From Antennarius striatus (Eukaryota > Chordata > Actinopteri > Lophiiformes > Antennariidae), in contig NC_090784.1 in the NCBI RefSeq assembly GCF_040054535.1, positions 8,020,501-8,084,500 of the forward strand: a stretch of DNA of 64,000 nucleotides, read 5' to 3'. The notes below the pieces were generated by a model that was not told where the DNA came from, did not search any database, and saw nothing but the letters and a program-made list of their open reading frames with translations. This document shows positions 1 through 14,890 of this stretch, in pieces. Position numbers and translations under genes: made by a program. Within the stretch, counting starts at the first letter, position 1. Each line of letters starts with the position of its first letter.

Positions 1-1833
1 TCATATTACATTAATAGTATTCTCTAACTATTTGTTCAAGAGGTTTTAACATTACATTCATTTTCTGAATATGTTGTAATGACATGCAGCCTTTTTGACC
101 CAATGTAAGTCCAGTTAACACTGTGCTAAACCCAGTGATGCCTCAGAAGTGAGGGTAGAAACAGAGATAAAATGCCTGCTCATCACTGCTTGGTTGAAGA
201 GACTGTCTGACTCTGTTGGTCCAACAGATTATCAAAATAGAGAATTCGTGAGTTATGTTTACATAGACTTTTGCAAATTAAATATTATCCAGAAATACAA
301 ACGTTATTAGTCTTCATTATGTTGTACTACATACTGCTGTAGCATCACACAATATATAATAACAATAATGTCTTTGGCCTCATTAACAGTTTAGTAGTAG
401 CACCATGATGAAATTAACCATGAATCATGGTGTCAAGATTCTACTTTCACAAAAAAAAATCACAATCTGAAAGAAATGTTTTCATCAAATGAAGCTAAAT
501 CCTGGACATTATTGTGTAATGTTCTACATTTTGTTTGTCATTTAATGTCTGTTCCATCAACAGACATTAAATGGCAGTGATTTTGTGAGCCAATGTATCA
601 GCTTGTTGACCAAAATTTATACCAACTTGGGGATGGATTTTTTTTCTGTGTAATATTTAAATCAGTAGCATCATCCTTTACATCTGGTGAGTTCAGTGTC
701 ACCGGCCAAATGATGATATGAATAAAGTTTCAAGACAGTGCATTCCTCCTTATAAAATCTTCATTCTAACTTTTCTGACTGAATGGGGAGTTGATTTCTG
801 AGTGGCTGTTGATAGTAAGCACCTCACCTCCCATCTCTCTTATCAGCTAGCTTAGTTATCTGAGAGATGGAGGAGTCCGTCTAACTGGATTTAAACTTGT
901 CTCCTTGTTTATCCATTTGATTGATTATTTTCATCTGCTGAACTCTGCTCTGCATTCTCTCCACTGGTGTTTTTCAATAATGATGACATCAGTCTGGAAG
1001 GCACAGTTTATGTGGACTATGAAGCATTTTATAGTCCAAGATGCATTAGTAAGAATTGGTCAGAAAAGCTATGTCTGCATTGACACGCTCACCATTATTC
1101 TGCATCAATATGTCATTTATTACTTTTTTTTTTTTAACTTTTCTTCATTTGCAGACGTTCTTATGATCCAGTGTTGAATCCGAAGTGCAATTCAAGGGTC
1201 AAAGGTGATAAATGAAACATCTTTAAAATTATTTGATACAGACTGAGTTCATTAATGGGAAACACAGCCATTCCTCTCAGTGTCTGAACTTAATTTATCT
1301 TTTTTATTTCTACAAAGTGCTATGAATAATTGAAACAGGACTAAACATTAAATAACAGGATGAATTTAATAAAAATGGGCGGAAAAAACAGAAAACCATG
1401 AAAAATTATTGCCGATAAAATAACAGTAAAAAATAAATCAAAAACAGATGTAAAAATAATGTTTGTTGGCTATAAAAAATAATCAGCAATAAAAAAATAA
1501 TTAAAACAGATTATTGGTTTCAATAAAACTGTGTGCCAGAGTTAATTCAAGATTTTTTGTAACGATACTAAAGATTTTACTAAATCTGTAATCTGAAGGC
1601 ACATTGTTCCAGGTCTAAGGGGCTTTTGCTGCAAACTTTAATAACAGGACTCCAGTGCAGTCAAATGAGTCATGACTGAGGATATGAATCTGCCCTGGCA
1701 GATTTTTTTTTTTCTTACATAACTGCACCAGCGTTCTGGATTAAAGTCAAAGTAAAGTTCTGGATTAAACTACGGAGTAGACTGGATGTCCGGAACACAC
1801 TTCAGGTGTCATTGTCTCCCGTTACCCCTAGAT
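1..1833. other. Intergenic DNA, no gene seen
   Basis: AT-rich unique-looking sequence. The only longer open frame (about 905-1177) has no recognisable protein character and ends in a T-run. 1300-1700 is A-rich and may be a very decayed repeat, but I could not assign it. Confidence 0.6.
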
Positions 1834-2266
1834 CAGCGGTCCCCAACCACTAATTCTCATTAATGTGATTATTATGATTTGATCAACTTGTTCACTCTTT
1901 TATTGGAAAATATCAGTATTTCTCCTACGTTGAATGCACTGATTGTAAGTCGCTATATTTCAAAATAAACCTCATCAGTGTAGTCACTTCAATCGAGTTT
2001 TTAGTATAATTATTTCTTACAATTATTTCGTTTACAGAGATGTTGATTTTTAATTTGTGAGAACGTTTGTTCATTGTCTGTTGATGTCTGCATTTTACAT
2101 AAAACCACTGCGGATGATTTATTATTAGACTACAGCTGTCCTGGCATCATTAACAATTATCAAGCTAATGACGACCGGTTCGTGAAAATTAAATGAAACT
2201 GGTCTTTTGTCTGGTATTGTCTGTGATGAAACCGGTCCGTGGAGCTAAAAAGGTTGGGGACCGCTG
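1834..2266. mobile_element. Non-autonomous hAT-type DNA transposon (MITE)
   Basis: The element opens with CAGCGGTCCCCAACC and closes with its exact inverse GGTTGGGGACCGCTG, a 15-bp terminal inverted repeat of the CAGNGGTYCYCAACC type known for hAT/Charlie elements. The flanking 8-mers (ccctagat on the left, gtttagat on the right) share the final five bases, as an aged 8-bp target duplication would. The interior is AT-rich and holds no transposase frame, so this is a deletion derivative. It also has subterminal inverted matches such as gaccggttcgtg and accggtccgtgg. Confidence 0.82.
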
Positions 2267-4563
2267 GTTTAGATGGTTGAACAAATACAGATACAGATAG
2301 TGGTGTACTCGCTCATCCCTAACATCCAGAAATCATTGTGTTGCACTGTGATTTGCAACGCACTAAAAATGAAAATGAAAAAACAACAACTCTTGGTGAT
2401 GGTGGAGGTATGAGTTGTCAGGGTATCTTCTTTTTTGTTAAGGATATTAAGATCTTGCAACATACCATATCACTAAAGGAATCAAATATAGCAAAAAAAA
2501 CATCCTGCCAAGTGTTTTATTTTTCTATTTCTTGTTTTTATTTGAAGGTTTTGGCTGGTCTCTCAGACCAAAGAGCTGTTTATCATAAATGTTAAGAAAA
2601 ATCATAGTTTGTACTTAATTGAATTATCCCTGATAGGAACCAGACATAACCAATTAAACGCTAGAATAGTTTCTTATTGAGAGTGAACTAATAAAACCTT
2701 ATAATAAAAAAAAATTATAATTTTCTTCTTATTGATAAGAATCTTTGGTAATTTATGCACTTGTCAAGATCACAGCACATTAATAACTGTTCATAAATCC
2801 TCAATTACTGTTATTATTACTGCTATAATTATTGTGGCTGTTATACTGATGTTGTTATGTGTGAATGTTGTTTTTATGAGGTCTAGTCAACAAAGAAAGA
2901 GAAGTATTTATACTTTTCAAACTCAGAAAACTGCTGGTTTAAGATGCTAGAGGTGAGAATAGAATCGTGAGGCTGACGTTTTTGCTACAAAACAGACCCT
3001 TGCATGGACTTGTGAAACACACAGGATTAAATACTATGTCAGAACTTCACAGTCTCTTCATTGTGTACGTTAAGGAAATAAAATAACAAGACAGATGAGA
3101 TGGGAAAAGTACTTTTAGGAAAATTTGCACTGATCCAAAAATCAGTCAGTTTTCTTGAGTTATGAAAGCCAGGGGGAAAAAACCCAAGAACTTCCCTCCA
3201 CAAAATTAAACAAAGTGGAGAGGTAGAGTTTGGGATTCTGGAATTATCTGGAAGCAATCTCTGCAAAATAGTTGAGTAGTTTCTCAATGAGCATCATCTA
3301 GCTGGTCTAACAAACAACTTCTCACATTCTTATCTCCTCATTACAGAGCTCAAGCAGGTTTCAAACATACTGAATGAATAAGTATGGTGTCAGTAAATAC
3401 TTATATCAAACCACTCAATGCATCTCAAGATGAAGATGTCTGTCACCTAAACATCTTACTAATGACCAACATCCCACTTTCATTTGAGGGCAGAAATAAT
3501 ATCATTTTCCTTTTGTTGATTGTTTTGACATATTTATGTCAAATATTTCAAACCTTTCTTACACGGTTTTTAAAAAATCTGCATCCAGTCCATCTGAGAA
3601 AGGTAACTTCAGTTTTTGTAGTGAGAAGAATTCCGTAGACAATCAGCAGATGTTCTTGGAGAAATGGTCATGGTTAGGTAAGTGCTGAACATGCTGATTT
3701 GTCATATGTGCATTTCAGTATTTGAATGTTGCTTCTTATTCCTTATTTCTTCATGACCTCAAGTAAGTCATTGGAAAACATCTCACAACAGTGTTTATTA
3801 TAATTTTGTAGTATTTTTGAGGAAAATTCTGCTGGTATTAGGTTGGTCTTTTTTGCCATGTGCAAGGCAAGAAAAGACTAAATATACAGTATACCTGAAT
3901 TGTAATGATCTGAATGAACAGTGTGTTGCTGGTTTTACACTATAATATGAAAAAAAATTACCTTAGTGGTTGTGGTGACTCAATTGAGACTTTTATATCA
4001 GTCTGAAGTGATCCGATCTTCTCCTGCTTGGGACCTGCAGTTAGTGCTAGCCTGCTTTGCTTAGCTGAGCCTCAAGTCTGTCTCTCTGCGGTCTGTGCAA
4101 TCCACTTTAGCTGGACTGTACTATTGTCTCCACAACTTCACCAGTGTCCCCTACCATCACCAGAGAGGGGTCACTGAAATACAGATTTCCAAAATACAGT
4201 TTCTGAAATACAGATTTCTTTGTCCAACAAATACAGCTTGTCTATAAACGTGTCAATCTTCTAATGCATCCTAGTTATTTCACATCTCTGCTCTGTTGTC
4301 TCAGTGGTTTCTTTGTCCTTTTCCGGGATCTACTTTCCTCAGTAATCTATTTTGTAGTAGTTTAACTTGACAGTCTTCTGACCAATTGGAGGACTGAGAG
4401 AAAAAAGAAACACATAGATTGACTGGAGCAACCTACGTCTGCTCTCAGAGTAGCCAATGCCAATAGCATGTGTGCAAAAAGGTCTCCACTCTAAAATAGG
4501 AAACTCCACACAATCCATTTCCCTTACAAGTCTATTGTATATAAACCTTTGAGACTAGTTATA
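2267..4563. other. Intergenic DNA, no gene seen
   Basis: Short open frames only, without splice context or protein-like composition. Around 4160-4230 the phrase 'aaatacagatttc' recurs as a small local direct repeat. Nothing else is supported. Confidence 0.55.
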
Positions 4564-5219
4564 CAGTGAGCTCCGATTGCTATGTCAAACAAATGCAAAC
4601 TGATATAATGTCTGAGAGAAGAAGTTTACCCTTTGAAGAAGTGTTGCAGTCGGGGTACAATATGTCCCAGATAGCACAGGCTGCAAACTGCTCCGGCTCA
4701 CTCAGACAATCCAGTTTATTTATAATCATATTGTATGTTTGGAGATTAAAAATCCACATTGGCGCAAAGACTTCCCTTATCAAAGTGATCAGTATCCCCA
4801 GCAATAGTTCCATATCTTCAGAGGCAATGCAGAAGATGCAGATTTTAGGGAAACATTGGAATGACTGAAAGAGAGACGATAATTTACTGTAAAGTGTACC
4901 AGATTATCTGTGGTGTTAGACAGAGATATCTTGAAAATGCATCTCCTGGACACTCAAAGCTAAATGGCATAACTCTGAAGGAGGAAGTGATTTTAAGGCC
5001 TCTAAACCTTTACATGTGTCAGCAATTGTGTTTTAACAGGATGGCGGCCAAGTTGGCTCAGAATACTGAGCAATGTTACCATGCTTCAGCCTCCTATTTG
5101 ACATGACATTGAGATTTTTTGCATACTGATCAAAGTGAACTGAGTGTTCTTGATTACATTTAAATTAAAATAACTAAAGAGTTCACTGGACACACCCGTC
5201 TTTATGATCCAACTCACTG
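4564..5219. mobile_element. Possible mariner/Tc1-like MITE
   Basis: A short inverted terminal match (CAGTGAGCTCCGAT at the left against CTCACTG read inward from the right) is bounded on both sides by TA. This is the target-site pattern of Tc1/mariner elements, and TACAGTGAG is a common terminal motif of such elements. The 656-bp interior has two modest open frames but no transposase motif. The inverted match is clean only over about ten bases, so this could be coincidence or two separate fragments. Confidence 0.4.
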
Positions 5220-7047
5220 TATGTTACCTCATGCTACTAGATCACAGATTTACATCCTTTGCTGTGGCAGTGAGGATACTTACCCGTCCATTTCGAGCAG
5301 ATTAAAGGCAGCACGTGCAGAAATACTGTCACATCTGACCCATCACTGTCTGGAGACTGGGCAGAACATTTTTATGAAACAGGTGCTTACGTTACAGCCA
5401 TGTCAAGTTAGCCCCTAATGTGTGTTTGTGTGCAATGATTATCCTCTTGTGATCAAATCTAAATCCATGTGTTGATCTGTCTGTTGATAAAAAATTGTGA
5501 ACTTGAGGATAGGCAGTCATTTAGTTATTTTCATAAATAAGCAGGCACAATCATCTATTTTTAACGTTTTTAAAGTTTTTTCTTCAGAAATTTTCATTTT
5601 CAAAAGCCTTCCACATTTCTGAAGTGTTTCGTTTTCACTTTGCAGTGTAGCTTTTCCTCATGCTGCCTAAGCAAGGATGTGGTGAAGAATTGGTTATAAA
5701 CTGCAACCTCAGAAATGAGGTCATGATAAGTCCCACTCACTGGTTGTTTCAGTTTTACTACTGCATCATCAAAAGACACCCAATTAAGGAGACAAAAAAA
5801 GTTGAAGTGCAAAGGGCTTAGCACCACAGCTAATTGCTGCAGAAGAAGACAAGTTGAACTCTGGAAGAATGAGACCAACAAAGCTTTCAGTCAACAGGAA
5901 AATTGCCAAACACATGGTAGGCCTAATCCGAAAACAGAAGAAATATGTGTGTTTCTTTTTGTGTTTCACATTTTTGAAGAGGTGGTTAAAATGCAGATAT
6001 TCCTCCTGGCAGAGCTTGGAAGAGACCTGTCAGTCTGAATTCCATGTTCAGAAAGAGAAAGCTGTAGATACATTTACCCTGCATGAAGCTGAGGGGACTG
6101 AGCCCTAATTAGTCTGAGCTGCTGCTGGCCTTGATAGCTCTGAAAGCTGAGGCAGATGGAAGTCATACATGTGCAAGTTTGTGTGTGTTGTGCATTCATC
6201 CTGGAAATTGCCGGTTTTCCAACAATGCTATGAACACACATCCATAGAAATCTAATAAAATCCATAAATTGTTTTGTTGGAATTCTGTGGTGCAATGACT
6301 GGAGACCAGGCAAGCAAATGAAAACCACGTACTGAAGATGGAAAAAAGAAAGACAATAATTATGTTGTGCTCTTTTCCAAGACATGTGTGGATAAGGGTC
6401 TCAGTAGATGCATGACAATAAATAACTATTATCACTGATGCGTTTTATACAAATGTCTGTTCATTTCTAAATAGCTGTGCTTATTCTGTGAAGAAATGAA
6501 GAATGTTCAAATTCCAGGCTTGAGTAGCATCTAATTATCATTTATAGTAAATAAAATGAAATGGCAGATTGGGTTTGAGCATTAATTTGTGAAATCAATA
6601 CCAATGAGAGTCTTGTAAATCTAGTATCTGGTTTCACAATAGGCTCAGTCTGCAACAGATTTCAAATAGACACATCAAAATGTGGATAAAACTCCACATA
6701 AAAACTTTAGAGACAATAACTTAGCACTTTGACAGCAAGAAATACAATCAGTACCTGAGACATTTACTATAAAATTCTGTGCGCGTTTCTTCTGAATCAG
6801 TAGTTCATATTTTGACCCAACTGTGTAGGGAGAAAGTTGTGGGTTCAGATTTTCTTGTTACGTGGTCCTGTGATGAACTGTTGACTTGGCCAGAGTGTAT
6901 CTTGTATGTCACATGATATTTGTAGTTATATGTATGGATGTTGAACATGTACTCTGTGTGAAATGTGAACCTTTTGTAGCCCTAGACACACAGTTCTGGG
7001 TCTACCAGTGATTTCCCACATGATTTTATTATTTCCATGTTTTTTTA
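5220..7047. other. Intergenic DNA, no gene seen
   Basis: No exon with recognisable coding character. The open frames on both strands between 5600 and 6435 overlap each other in several frames and look random. Confidence 0.55.
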
Positions 7048-7339
<292 letters not shown>

Positions 7340-9860
7340 CATTCAACCAAGAATGATTACTGAGCGTGATACTAAGACACACAAACATCCTGATGGCCTC
7401 TGCTGTTAAATGCAGAATGACATTTAGGGGGAGGAGATGAACTTCCTAAATGCTATTTAATCACTGGAAGCAGCAGCAGTAACTTAGCAATTGGGCACTT
7501 AGACTCCTTCTTGCCATTATCTCATCTTAATAAATGAGTAGAAGGCTGACGGGTGTGTTTTATAGCTGGAAAGAATGAGACCACTTATGTGGTCCATCCA
7601 TCTCATCCTGCTGGGAGTGAATAGAGACAACAGGCATCTCCATATCCAAGGGAGAAGTAGATGAAAGAAGAGGTTGGGTGAATGAGGAGATATAGAATTA
7701 TGAGGTAAAGATGTGAAACCCCAGAACATGACAGTGGGTTTCTCTAAGGAAGTCAGGAAATGAAGTCTATTTGCAAAGAATACTCATTTGAATTCGGGGT
7801 ACAGTCGAGGGGGGACAGAGAAATTGCAGACAGGACAGGAGGGACTGGAGTGAAACTTTAAAGTACTACAACAGACATTTCGACTGGGATCACTCATTTG
7901 AAGTTATCATCTGCTATCTAATCTGACATGTCCCCTGAGTCATGGCACCACTGTTCTGTTTTCATTTTGTTAACAAAGCTGAACAGAGAGCATTTTGTGT
8001 TTTCCACAGTGCTCATGAAAGTTGCAGGGCTGTTCTACTTTGCTACGCTTGCAACACAAAAGCATCATTGACATTAAAAAAACAACAACATTTGCCTGTA
8101 ATACAAAATATAAGTAAAATATGAGTAAAACAATAAAATAAGTTAAATGTGCTTATTTAACATGAGATATGCAGCTAAGATATGAAATAAGTATCTGCTA
8201 TTCTATAGCCTTCATTAATTTGTCAATCGTCTCTTTTTATGCTATTATACATTTACCATTTTTATTAAGTGTTAACTGTCATCCTTTAAATTAACTCATT
8301 ACCACAGGGTTCCTTTTTTCCTTAACTGTTTTGCTTCATGTGTTTATGTGGAAAATGTGTTAATTCAGTGTGTCTAACTCGCTCAAATAAATAAAAGAAT
8401 GCTTTGCTGGACACTAGTAACTATGTAAAGCTTTTTTAGCCTCTTTAGGCATCTTTCAAAGTAAACTCTCTGAACCGCTTCCTTCACTTGCAGCATAAGT
8501 GAACTGCATCGCATCTTGGCTGATCATCAAATTCCACATTTCTCTGCTCACATCTTTTCTCCTCTGTTTTACTTGGTTTGAAATAATATGACTGTAATTA
8601 TATAAATGTGACTATTTTAGAGCAAGTGCTGAGATATTGAAAGGGATATAAATCTATTTTCCTGTTTGTGTGTAATCAAGTCAACATAATAATAACTTAG
8701 TTTTGTAAATTTGTTTAAATCAGGGAGGTTTTGGCACACAGAGGTTACATGCATAGAATGAGCGGTTGGTTCAAAAGGGGCATGGGGGTGAGCAGGGGAA
8801 GAGAAAAGCTGGAACAAACACCTGCTTACAATTTTAGAGAAAAGGGGGGGGGGGATCTTAAATCTGGGCTTGGATGACTGGTTGGCTGGCATAAGAACAC
8901 AGCATCATTTTCCAGATCAATCAAATATTAAAACTACGTAAACTTCAAGTTCTTTGGAGACGTGCCCAAATATTGACTTGTTTAATGCATTGCCAGAGGC
9001 TGTAAAAGGTAATGCTATGCTTCAGCAGATAAAAGGGATAAATGAATTTGACATCTTTCAAAATCGGGGGAAAAAATATGTAAAGAAGACATGATGTACA
9101 TTATGTACCACAGATAAGCTGCATAGGCTGAGTGTTGTGATTTGACTTGCAGTGAGGAAATTATGGTAGCTAATGCACAAGTCTCAGTTCTCAAATCAGT
9201 GTGATACATGTTTCTTGTGACAACAGGTCAGCATTCTTTACCTCTTCTATATGTCCATATAATGATTTGTGCAGGTTCTGACATTATATAATGGACATGC
9301 AGTCTGAGGTGATCATTTTAGAAGTTGCATCAGGTGGTGAAGCTGTTGCTAAGTTCACAATCACACCCTGGTTGACAATGCAGTTTGATTCACACGGCTT
9401 GGACCTGTCTAAGCACCAGTATCTCTGTTCCCATCAGCAAAGAGGTGTTGTGCCATAAGATACTTCGGATTTGTTGTGCTTCATTGAAAAGACAGTTCAT
9501 CATTGCAGAATGTGCACACAACTCTGTTTTATCTAAACTTCCATCTGGAACCTTTTTTCAACTCATTAGTGTTAGTCGTTTTGCTACCCATGTTTGCCAC
9601 AGATTTCGATATGACCAGATGAAAATCTGTATTGGAATTAAGGGAAAAAATGGGGGTCAGAATTTGTACTGAACAAATGTGCATGTATTGAGGCTGCAGA
9701 AATCTCAGCCACATGTCTAAAACTGTTACTATGAACACATATGAGATAAAATAAAATAAATTTAAAATAAAAAAAATTTACTTCTATAGCTCCATCTAGT
9801 GCTGCTTCTTTCATATTCAAGAAACCACAATGCCTGGAACTAAACCACCAATTAGAGCCA
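7340..9860. other. Intergenic DNA, no gene seen
   Basis: No coding or mobile sequence recognised. A G-run of about ten bases lies near 8845. Open frames are short and unsupported. Confidence 0.55.
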
Positions 9861-10452
<592 letters not shown>

Positions 10453-12370
10453 CCGCACTATGTCACAGTTAAAACATCTATACGGTACATAAAATTATTA
10501 AGTTGAACTGAAATGAGAAAGTGTCAAACTAATAGCAAGCAGATAAAAAAAATTTAAAAAACACTGGAGTGGAGGCGGTGACCGATGCAACACGAGCATT
10601 TTTCAGGTCTGTCTGGTCGTATGCACCACGTACGTACAACAGTCAATGAAAAAAAAAGAAACAAGATCACCAAATAACCTTAAATAGATTGAAATAAAGG
10701 CAAGCTGAAGAAAACCAGTGATGTGTTTCTGTAGGGAGGGGCTCGTACTCTTCACAAATGCTTTATCTGTACTGGATACTCGTCTGAAACGGGTACCTGG
10801 CTCAACCCTAGTATGTATGCATGCATTTGTTTACTGGAGGATTCTAAGCATGCTGGAGATTTAAAGATTTGAGGAAACTCAAACCAGATCAATGTGGTGC
10901 TTCGAGTTAGTACTGTCTGGCTATCAGGGCTGTGCTGTGCTTTCTGGCCTCATCAGTACGGATGATATCAAAGAACAGCCATCTGGTTCTCCATCAGTTC
11001 TTCCCTCTTTGTCACTGTTTCTGTCTGATTCTGTCTGTCAGTGAGTCACTGAGGTGCATAGTGAGAGGCCATCACTGTCTAGATGTGATGATTCAATAGA
11101 TGTTACTTCCTGTCCAGCGACATAGTTTGCATTTCTGTCATTATTTCAAGGTCTTGAACTGTATAACGATTCAAAGTATCTTTAAAAATCCAACATTTAA
11201 AAATTTCAGTGGATTAATTATGGTATAGTTTAGACATATTTTATAAAGCATTTAAATGGATGTTGTACTAAAAACAAAGTTCCAAACATTTTAGTATTTT
11301 ACCATTTTTCCAACATTAAACTTAAAGTAAAAAGTCCAGCATGGCAAGTAATCAAACATGTGACTTCACAGAGGCGTGCTTGCATACACAAATACACAGC
11401 CATCAGACACAGATACACTCTCACAGATCTCATCTCCACCTGGAAGCAGATCCTCCAACAGCCACCAGAACTGTGTGCAAAACTTTCATGGTGACTGCAC
11501 TTAGTGTACATTTCTCTGTAGCTGGACCACAACCTGCAGCGGGGCTGCTACCTCTCTCTTATCTGTAGTCTAGCTTATCTTCAACTGATAAGGATAATCT
11601 TCCAGAACAATGCATCCAACTGTATGTGCAGATTTTATAGGGTGAGTGAGGAGTCGTGCAGATATGCACACATACAGGTTTAGGAAGCAATGATGACGTG
11701 CAGCTTTTTTTGAAACATTTCTTCTTGATAGCACGTGTTTCTCTAATGAAATACGTGAGCTGCAGGACCATCAACAGAAAATTGATGTTTGTTTAAGTAG
11801 CCACAAACTCGTTCTGATGTTTAAGAAAACAAGTTGAAAAGTCTACTTTAAGCTTAAAGATATACAGTGGTTGTAGTTTTGAAGTATCAGCTACAAATGT
11901 GTCACATCACAAGATGATGCACATTATAGGTTAACCACAATCTACTTCTAATACACGAAGTGTCTTTCATGGCTATGTAATATAATGTCAAGTATTGGTC
12001 TCTATCTGACATACAGCATGTCTATTAACATAATTCAGCACCCTGGACAGTGAATCTGCAATTATATAATAAAAAACATGAATACAATATCAATTTGACA
12101 AGCCTATGAAATAGTGTTGAAAAATATTGTTTTATTGATCAGAATAAAATTAAATTCATTTTGTGTGGTTTAAAGGTGATTATCATAATTGTTGTCTATT
12201 ATGAACATGTAAATACTGAAAAAGTGACAAATACAAATTTAATTAACTACCTAGAGCACAATATAATATCAAATAAAATACTTTTAATACTATTTCATAC
12301 AGGATTTGTACATAATATTTGAAAACAAATTAATGTGGGAATATTTTTTGCATTTACAAGATTCATTTGG

Positions 12371-12374
<4 letters not shown>
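10453..12374. other. Intergenic DNA, no gene seen
   Basis: No supported gene. Open frames near 11299-11774 are short and overlap on both strands. Confidence 0.55.

Positions 12375-12424
<50 letters not shown>
12375..12424. repeat. (TA)n microsatellite
   Basis: About 50 bp of TA directly before the SINE head. TA repeats resume after the SINE tail, so the SINE appears inserted into this tract. Confidence 0.95.
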
Positions 12425-12427
<3 letters not shown>

Positions 12428-12761
12428 GTTAGCGCTGCTGCCTCACACCACGGCGGACCCGGGTTCGAGTCCCGCTCTGTGCGGAGTTCGCATGCTCTCC
12501 CCGTGTCTGCGTGGGTTCTCTCCGGGTTCTCCGGCTTCCTCCCACCTCCAAAAGCATGCGCTTCAGGTTAATTGGCCGGTCCCAAATTGACCATAGGAGT
12601 GAGTGTGTGTGTGAATGATTGTTTGTTTCTGTGTGGCTCCGCGGTACACTGGCGTCGTGCCCGGAGTGTCCCCCGCCTCACGCCCTGAGACTGCCAGGAT
12701 AGGCACTGGCTACCCCGCGACCTGCGTTAGCGGATTAAGCGGGTTGGAAAATGAATGAATA
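12425..12761 (+). mobile_element. Full-length tRNA-headed SINE
   Basis: The head gtggttagcgctgctgcctc is followed by a pol III B-box-like GGGTTCGAGTCCC, then the long conserved body (ctctccccgtgtctgcgtgg, ccggcttcctccca, ggttaattggccgg). The tail is tgaatgaat. This matches a SINE-like family very common in teleost genomes. It is inserted in a TA microsatellite, with TA units on both sides. It is the best preserved of four related copies here (also 24721, 48252 on the minus strand, and 61909). It is not a functional tRNA gene: no acceptor stem or anticodon arm closes. Confidence 0.8.
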
Positions 12762-14117
12762 TATATATAATTTTTATTTTTATAATATTTTAAATACTGT
12801 GGTGAGGATACTAACAAAGTATGCATGACAGTTTTTGGAGACATTTCAGTGTATATTTGAGACGTTTGTAACACACAGAGCAGTTTATATGTCATCAGAA
12901 TTACAACATGTACAATATGTTTGTACACATCACTGCCGTACACAACTTTATCTGAAATCCAATTTGCTGCTCAACATTAGCTTGTTGCTATGACTTTATC
13001 ACTGACGAGTTCCTCTACACACGTCTCCACACAGAGATCTCTGATGCCCATATCAGTCAGACCACTTAAACACTGGGAACGCTGGGCCTCCTCATAATTC
13101 TCTGTAAATCTCCACAAGATAAAGATTTGCGAGCTTCCATTTGTGTGACGACAGACACCAGTACATGAAAAGAGATGAAAGGATAGTCTTTCAACACTGA
13201 CTGGACACAAACAGGCAGGAGAGGCCAAATGTACCTCCGACCCCTTCTTGCTCTCTGTTTCTCTTCTCTAATCCATTCTCTCTCTCCATCAGTCAAAGTG
13301 GAGTCCTCCAGATCACCAGTCAAGCATGTGCTAGACTGATTCAAGTGTTAGCTGGTACACAAAAAGTGCTCAGGGCTTTCTTTGAAATCATTTTACATTT
13401 TCTGCATGTAAACCATTTCCTGAATGGGAGTGGAATAATCTCCCTTGTTTGCTTTTGCTGCTTTATTTATTTGTGGCATTTATTTAAAACATTGAAAGGA
13501 AATGAAATGTATTTCGTAATTTAAAAAAAGAAATGTGTGTGTTGAAATTATTGACTACAACTGAACACACTGCAAGAAAAGGTAATATTTTGATGGCAGA
13601 CATCTTTGTATTTACAGTCGCACCAGAGGGTTTAAACATAAACAGTGCAAAACATATTTCTGGGACTTTCCTGGCATGTGATTTGCAGCACGTGGACACC
13701 GATAGCATCATTTTATTCCAGAGATGGGCGCTGCTCTTGTCCACTGACACAGGATACAGCCAAACGCATTCTCACAGTCTTGTTCACTGTGCTTACTCAT
13801 CCTGCAGGAAGGGTTAAGTATATCTGAGGAAGGATGTGTTTGTGGTGTTGGTAGATGCCTTCTGTCCTTTTCCATATTTTAACAATGGTGAAGAGGTTAA
13901 TGATCATAAACCAAATAAAATATAGTTATTTCTGAACAAGCTGAGCACTACGATGAGTCCTCTAGTGGTATCCTCCAGTAACACACATCACACGTCCACA
14001 ACTAACCTATTAAAAAAAGCAAAAACAAAAAACAGGCAATAGCACCTTTTATACATTGTCTGGACATCAGGAGTGACCAGACAATACATTTACAAGTTTC
14101 ATCTGAAGTATTTAATA
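12762..14117. other. Intergenic DNA, no gene seen
   Basis: No supported gene. Overlapping short frames at 12977-13344 and 13484-13827 lack splice context. Confidence 0.55.
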
Positions 14118-14270
14118 TATTAATATTAATATTAATATTAATATTAATATTAATATTAATATTAATATTAATATTAATATTAATATTAATATTAATATTA
14201 ATATTAATATTAATTATTATTACTATTATTAGTATTATTAGTATTATTAGTATTATTATTATTATTATTT
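14118..14270. repeat. (ATTAAT)n hexanucleotide repeat grading into TTA repeats
   Basis: About 100 bp of perfect ATTAAT units (to about 14216), then imperfect tta/gta triplets to about 14270. Confidence 0.93.
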
Positions 14271-14359
14271 AAACAGCAAAACAGATATTCTGATGTTTTT
14301 TAAAAAATGTAATAAAAAAATTATTTAATTTTTTGGCCCAATAATTTGAAAATAATTTG

Positions 14360-14890
14360 CTTTAACGGTTCCTTACTCAACTGGTTTTTGTTTGTTGTTA
14401 TTTGTAGTTTGGATCATTCTCTTTCCTTCTGTGCCCAAGTCTTCCCTGTGTGTTAGTTAATTGTTGCAGCCTTCTTGTGCTTTCTCCTCGTAGTTTTCCT
14501 CTCTGATTTTTCCCCTCCTTTGTGAGGTTCTGATTATTTCCACCTGACCCTGATTCTGTGCCACCTCTTCTGTCATCGTCTCATCACTCAGTGTATTTAG
14601 TCTGTGTGATTCCACTATTCATTGATAGTTGGTCTGCTTTTGGTTTTATGTTTTGCTATGCTTCTAGATATTACTTTCTTCTACCATTATTTATACTGGA
14701 ATTTTACTGGAATTACTTCTTTCTTCTTCTAATTTTGGACTTCATTGTCAGTTTTGTCATCACAATTTGGGAGGTGGGGGAGGTTATCTGATCTCATGTT
14801 AAATTTGATTTTGGTTATTAAATCATGGATTTGCACTCCTCTGTCCTCGCTCTTTTTTCCCTGTATTTAGGTCTGGATTTTAAATTAAAC
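14360..14890 (+). mobile_element. Probable decayed solo LTR (gypsy-like)
   Basis: T/C-rich text with the layout of fish gypsy-type LTRs: a pyrimidine-rich promoter half containing 'ccacctgaccctgatt' and 'gtgtatttagtctgtg', then a polyadenylation-like 'ttattaaatcatggatttgc' followed by 'actcctctgtcct'. It resembles the better preserved LTRs at 23324 and 41976 (minus strand). The ends are eroded, so the limits are approximate, and no internal retrotransposon genes are present. Confidence 0.4.

Noticed and set aside
12425-12480. A tRNA gene, because of the A/B-box-like head
   Set aside because: The B box is present but no cloverleaf closes, and the sequence continues into a SINE body repeated at three other places.
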